Assembly: GCA_021785375.1 (NCBI GenBank)
Contig: JAJYFQ010000036.1
Coordinates: forward strand, 1-6,934
Length of the DNA: 6,934 bases
Direction of reading: 5' to 3'
From: Microcaldota archaeon
Lineage (GTDB): Archaea > Micrarchaeota > Micrarchaeia > Micrarchaeales > CABMGC01
Every line of letters begins with the position of its first letter. The stretch's first letter is position 1. A program made the translations under genes and the position numbers. The notes under the pieces are model-generated. The model was not told the DNA's origin and made no database searches. It saw nothing but the letters and a program-made list of their open reading frames with translations. Positions 5,939 through 6,934 of this stretch are shown piece after piece.

Positions 5939-6364
5939 ATGAATACGCCCCCTCATATCGGCTTAAGGAGACACAGGGACCCTGCAGTGCAACTTCAGCT
6001 CGACGGAAGACTTCATACCGCGGTCATCTTCTGGGATCAAACCGGAAACAGGGGTATAAGGGAAGCTTACAGAAAGGGTGCCAACATAGACGCATTGCAC
6101 TACAACTCCTTAAACGATTCGTGGGATGGAAATCTGCATCTTGCAGTCAGGCATAGTCCAAAAGCGATAAAGATGCTCCTAAGGTTGGGGGTGGATACGG
6201 CCCTCCTGGACAGCAACAAAGCGACTGCGTCAGAGGTGGCGAGCAGCCTTGGAATGAAGAAGTATTCCAGAACGATAGATCGTTGGGACGGGAGCCTCAG
6301 ACAGCGTATTGTCCACTTGCTTCATCCATTGCACAGGCCTGTCAGGTATCTTAACGCAAACTGA
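5939..6364 (+). CDS. Ankyrin-repeat-like small protein (141 aa)
   Basis: This is a soluble protein with about two ankyrin-like repeats and no signal peptide or membrane helix. The N-terminal copy covers LHTAVIFWDQTGNRGIREAYRKGANIDAL. The clearest copy runs from GNLHLAVRHSPKAIKMLLRL through GVDTALLDSNKATASEVASSLGM; compare the consensus G-x-TPLHLA...IVKLLL..GAD. Ankyrin repeats bind protein partners, but the partner and role here are unknown. I use the ATG at 5939. The same frame is open from a GTG at 5882, which would add 19 residues (giving 160), but that extension is unlike ankyrin sequence. AT-rich ACGTAAATAG near 5906-5915 could be the promoter of a nearly leaderless transcript; no strong ribosome binding site is visible. 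It is a single gene between the tRNA remnant and the isochorismatase-like gene, and could be accessory. Confidence 0.7.
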   Translation: MNTPPHIGLRRHRDPAVQLQLDGRLHTAVIFWDQTGNRGIREAYRKGANIDALHYNSLNDSWDGNLHLAVRHSPKAIKMLLRLGVDTALLDSNKATASEVASSLGMKKYSRTIDRWDGSLRQRIVHLLHPLHRPVRYLNAN

Positions 6365-6399
6365 ACTGGCGTATTCTGTTCCTGCACGTGCCCGATAAG

Positions 6400-6432
6400 A
6401 TTATATCCCTTAATCGAGATCCTTCTGGTGGG
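6400..6432 (+). promoter_or_regulatory. Promoter and ribosome binding site of the isochorismatase-fold gene
   Basis: The TATA-like TTATAT (6401-6406) is about 26 bases upstream of GGTGGG (6427-6432), a Shine-Dalgarno-like motif ending 7 bases before the ATG at 6440. Spacing of both elements is normal for archaea, suggesting a short leader. Confidence 0.42.
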
Positions 6433-6439
6433 ATGATGG

Positions 6440-6934
6440 ATGGCCGAAGCAAACGTCTTCAAGCGGGAGCAAAAGGAAGAGAGTCCAAAGATCTCGCTCC
6501 GTAAGGCCCTTGCAGGAGGGAGGGAGGAGAAGTCGAAGGCATACGATCTTCTTACCATCAGGCACGCGCTTAAGCATGATGTCCTGATAGTCGTTGATGT
6601 GCAGAAAGTCCCGGGGCTGGAAGGTTCTTCGGGGAAGATAATGTCGCTGCTCTCGGGATTCACCGGAATCATTGTTTTCTCCATTCTTCCGGGATCGGAT
6701 ATCGGAAGCAAGCTAAAAGAGATAGGTCACGGCAGCCACAGGGAATTCTTCCACACCGGCGACTCTGTCTTCACCGATGACCTCGTAAACTTCCTGAAGG
6801 AGAAGCATGCCGACAATGTCTATCTGGCAGGGATTTATCCCGGTTCATCGATCTCGAAGGTTGCAGCCGAGGGGGTTGGTCTCGGATTCGATGTCAAGGT
6901 TGTCGAGGATGCGTGCGCACCCCTGAACAGGAAC
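6440..6934 (+). CDS. Isochorismatase-fold (cysteine hydrolase-like) protein, catalytic Cys apparently missing; 3' end outside window
   Basis: 165 codons are visible and the gene runs off the window. The start is well fixed: an in-frame TGA lies at 6434-6436, and GGTGGG sits just upstream of ATG 6440. The first ~45 residues are a charged extension. The fold's landmarks follow: strand LIVVDVQ with the conserved acidic residue D53, strand GIIVFSILPG, then SVFTDDLVNFL (compare SAF-x-x-T-x-L in the family). VYLAGIYPGSSISKVAAEG comes next, then FDVKVVEDACAP, matching the usual v-x-vveDa-x-a. Family members use an Asp-Lys-Cys triad. Here the Cys position of the G-x5-C-x4-A motif is occupied by S137, and the Lys position four residues before S109 is H105. 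Unless my by-eye alignment is shifted, this is an inactive or altered-chemistry member. The substrate is unknown. C159 in EDACAP is not in the nucleophile position. Confidence 0.75.
   Translation, partial: MAEANVFKREQKEESPKISLRKALAGGREEKSKAYDLLTIRHALKHDVLIVVDVQKVPGLEGSSGKIMSLLSGFTGIIVFSILPGSDIGSKLKEIGHGSHREFFHTGDSVFTDDLVNFLKEKHADNVYLAGIYPGSSISKVAAEGVGLGFDVKVVEDACAPLNRN

Noticed and set aside
6322..6711. Minus-strand ORF (129 aa) opposite the ankyrin and isochorismatase-fold genes
   Set aside because: It covers two plus-strand coding regions with recognisable motifs and an intervening promoter; Ser/Pro-rich composition is typical of a shadow frame.

Overview
The window looks archaeal. It encodes a type II methionine aminopeptidase, an archaeal-type family B replicative DNA polymerase and a tRNA gene with no encoded CCA. 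Several genes are preceded by TATA-like boxes, and AGG/ATA codons are frequent. The sequence alone does not fix the lineage. A small-genome euryarchaeal or DPANN-type archaeon would fit, but that is a guess.

Bases 1-1357 (+ strand) hold the 3' end of an adenosylcobalamin-dependent (class II) ribonucleotide reductase and the repressor NrdR. Both act on dNTP supply. Bases 1358-1793 hold two small, basic, unrecognised ORFs on the + strand. The second overlaps the end of the next gene tail-to-tail.

Bases 1786-5571 (- strand) read, in transcription order, as a SecB-like small protein, DNA polymerase B and methionine aminopeptidase. Spacing is tight: 46 bases, then 5 bases (or a TTGA overlap if the upstream TTG start is used). 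This is probably one operon driven by a TATA box at 5603-5610.

Bases 5572-5938 are non-coding. They hold a tRNA-Arg(TCG) gene, an orphan 3' end of a second tRNA (T-arm plus acceptor strand, no 5' half in the window) and three consecutive small inverted repeats. This is the part of the window least explained by known genes. The tRNA remnant could be an attachment-site scar, a decayed tRNA or the 3' half of a split tRNA.

Bases 5939-6934 (+ strand) hold a short ankyrin-repeat-like protein and the start of an isochorismatase-fold protein. The latter appears to lack the catalytic cysteine and lysine, and it runs off the window.

Nothing here amounts to a clear new multi-gene system. The best leads are the orphan tRNA 3' half with its hairpin-rich downstream segment, the apparently inactive isochorismatase-fold protein and the pair of small basic ORFs.
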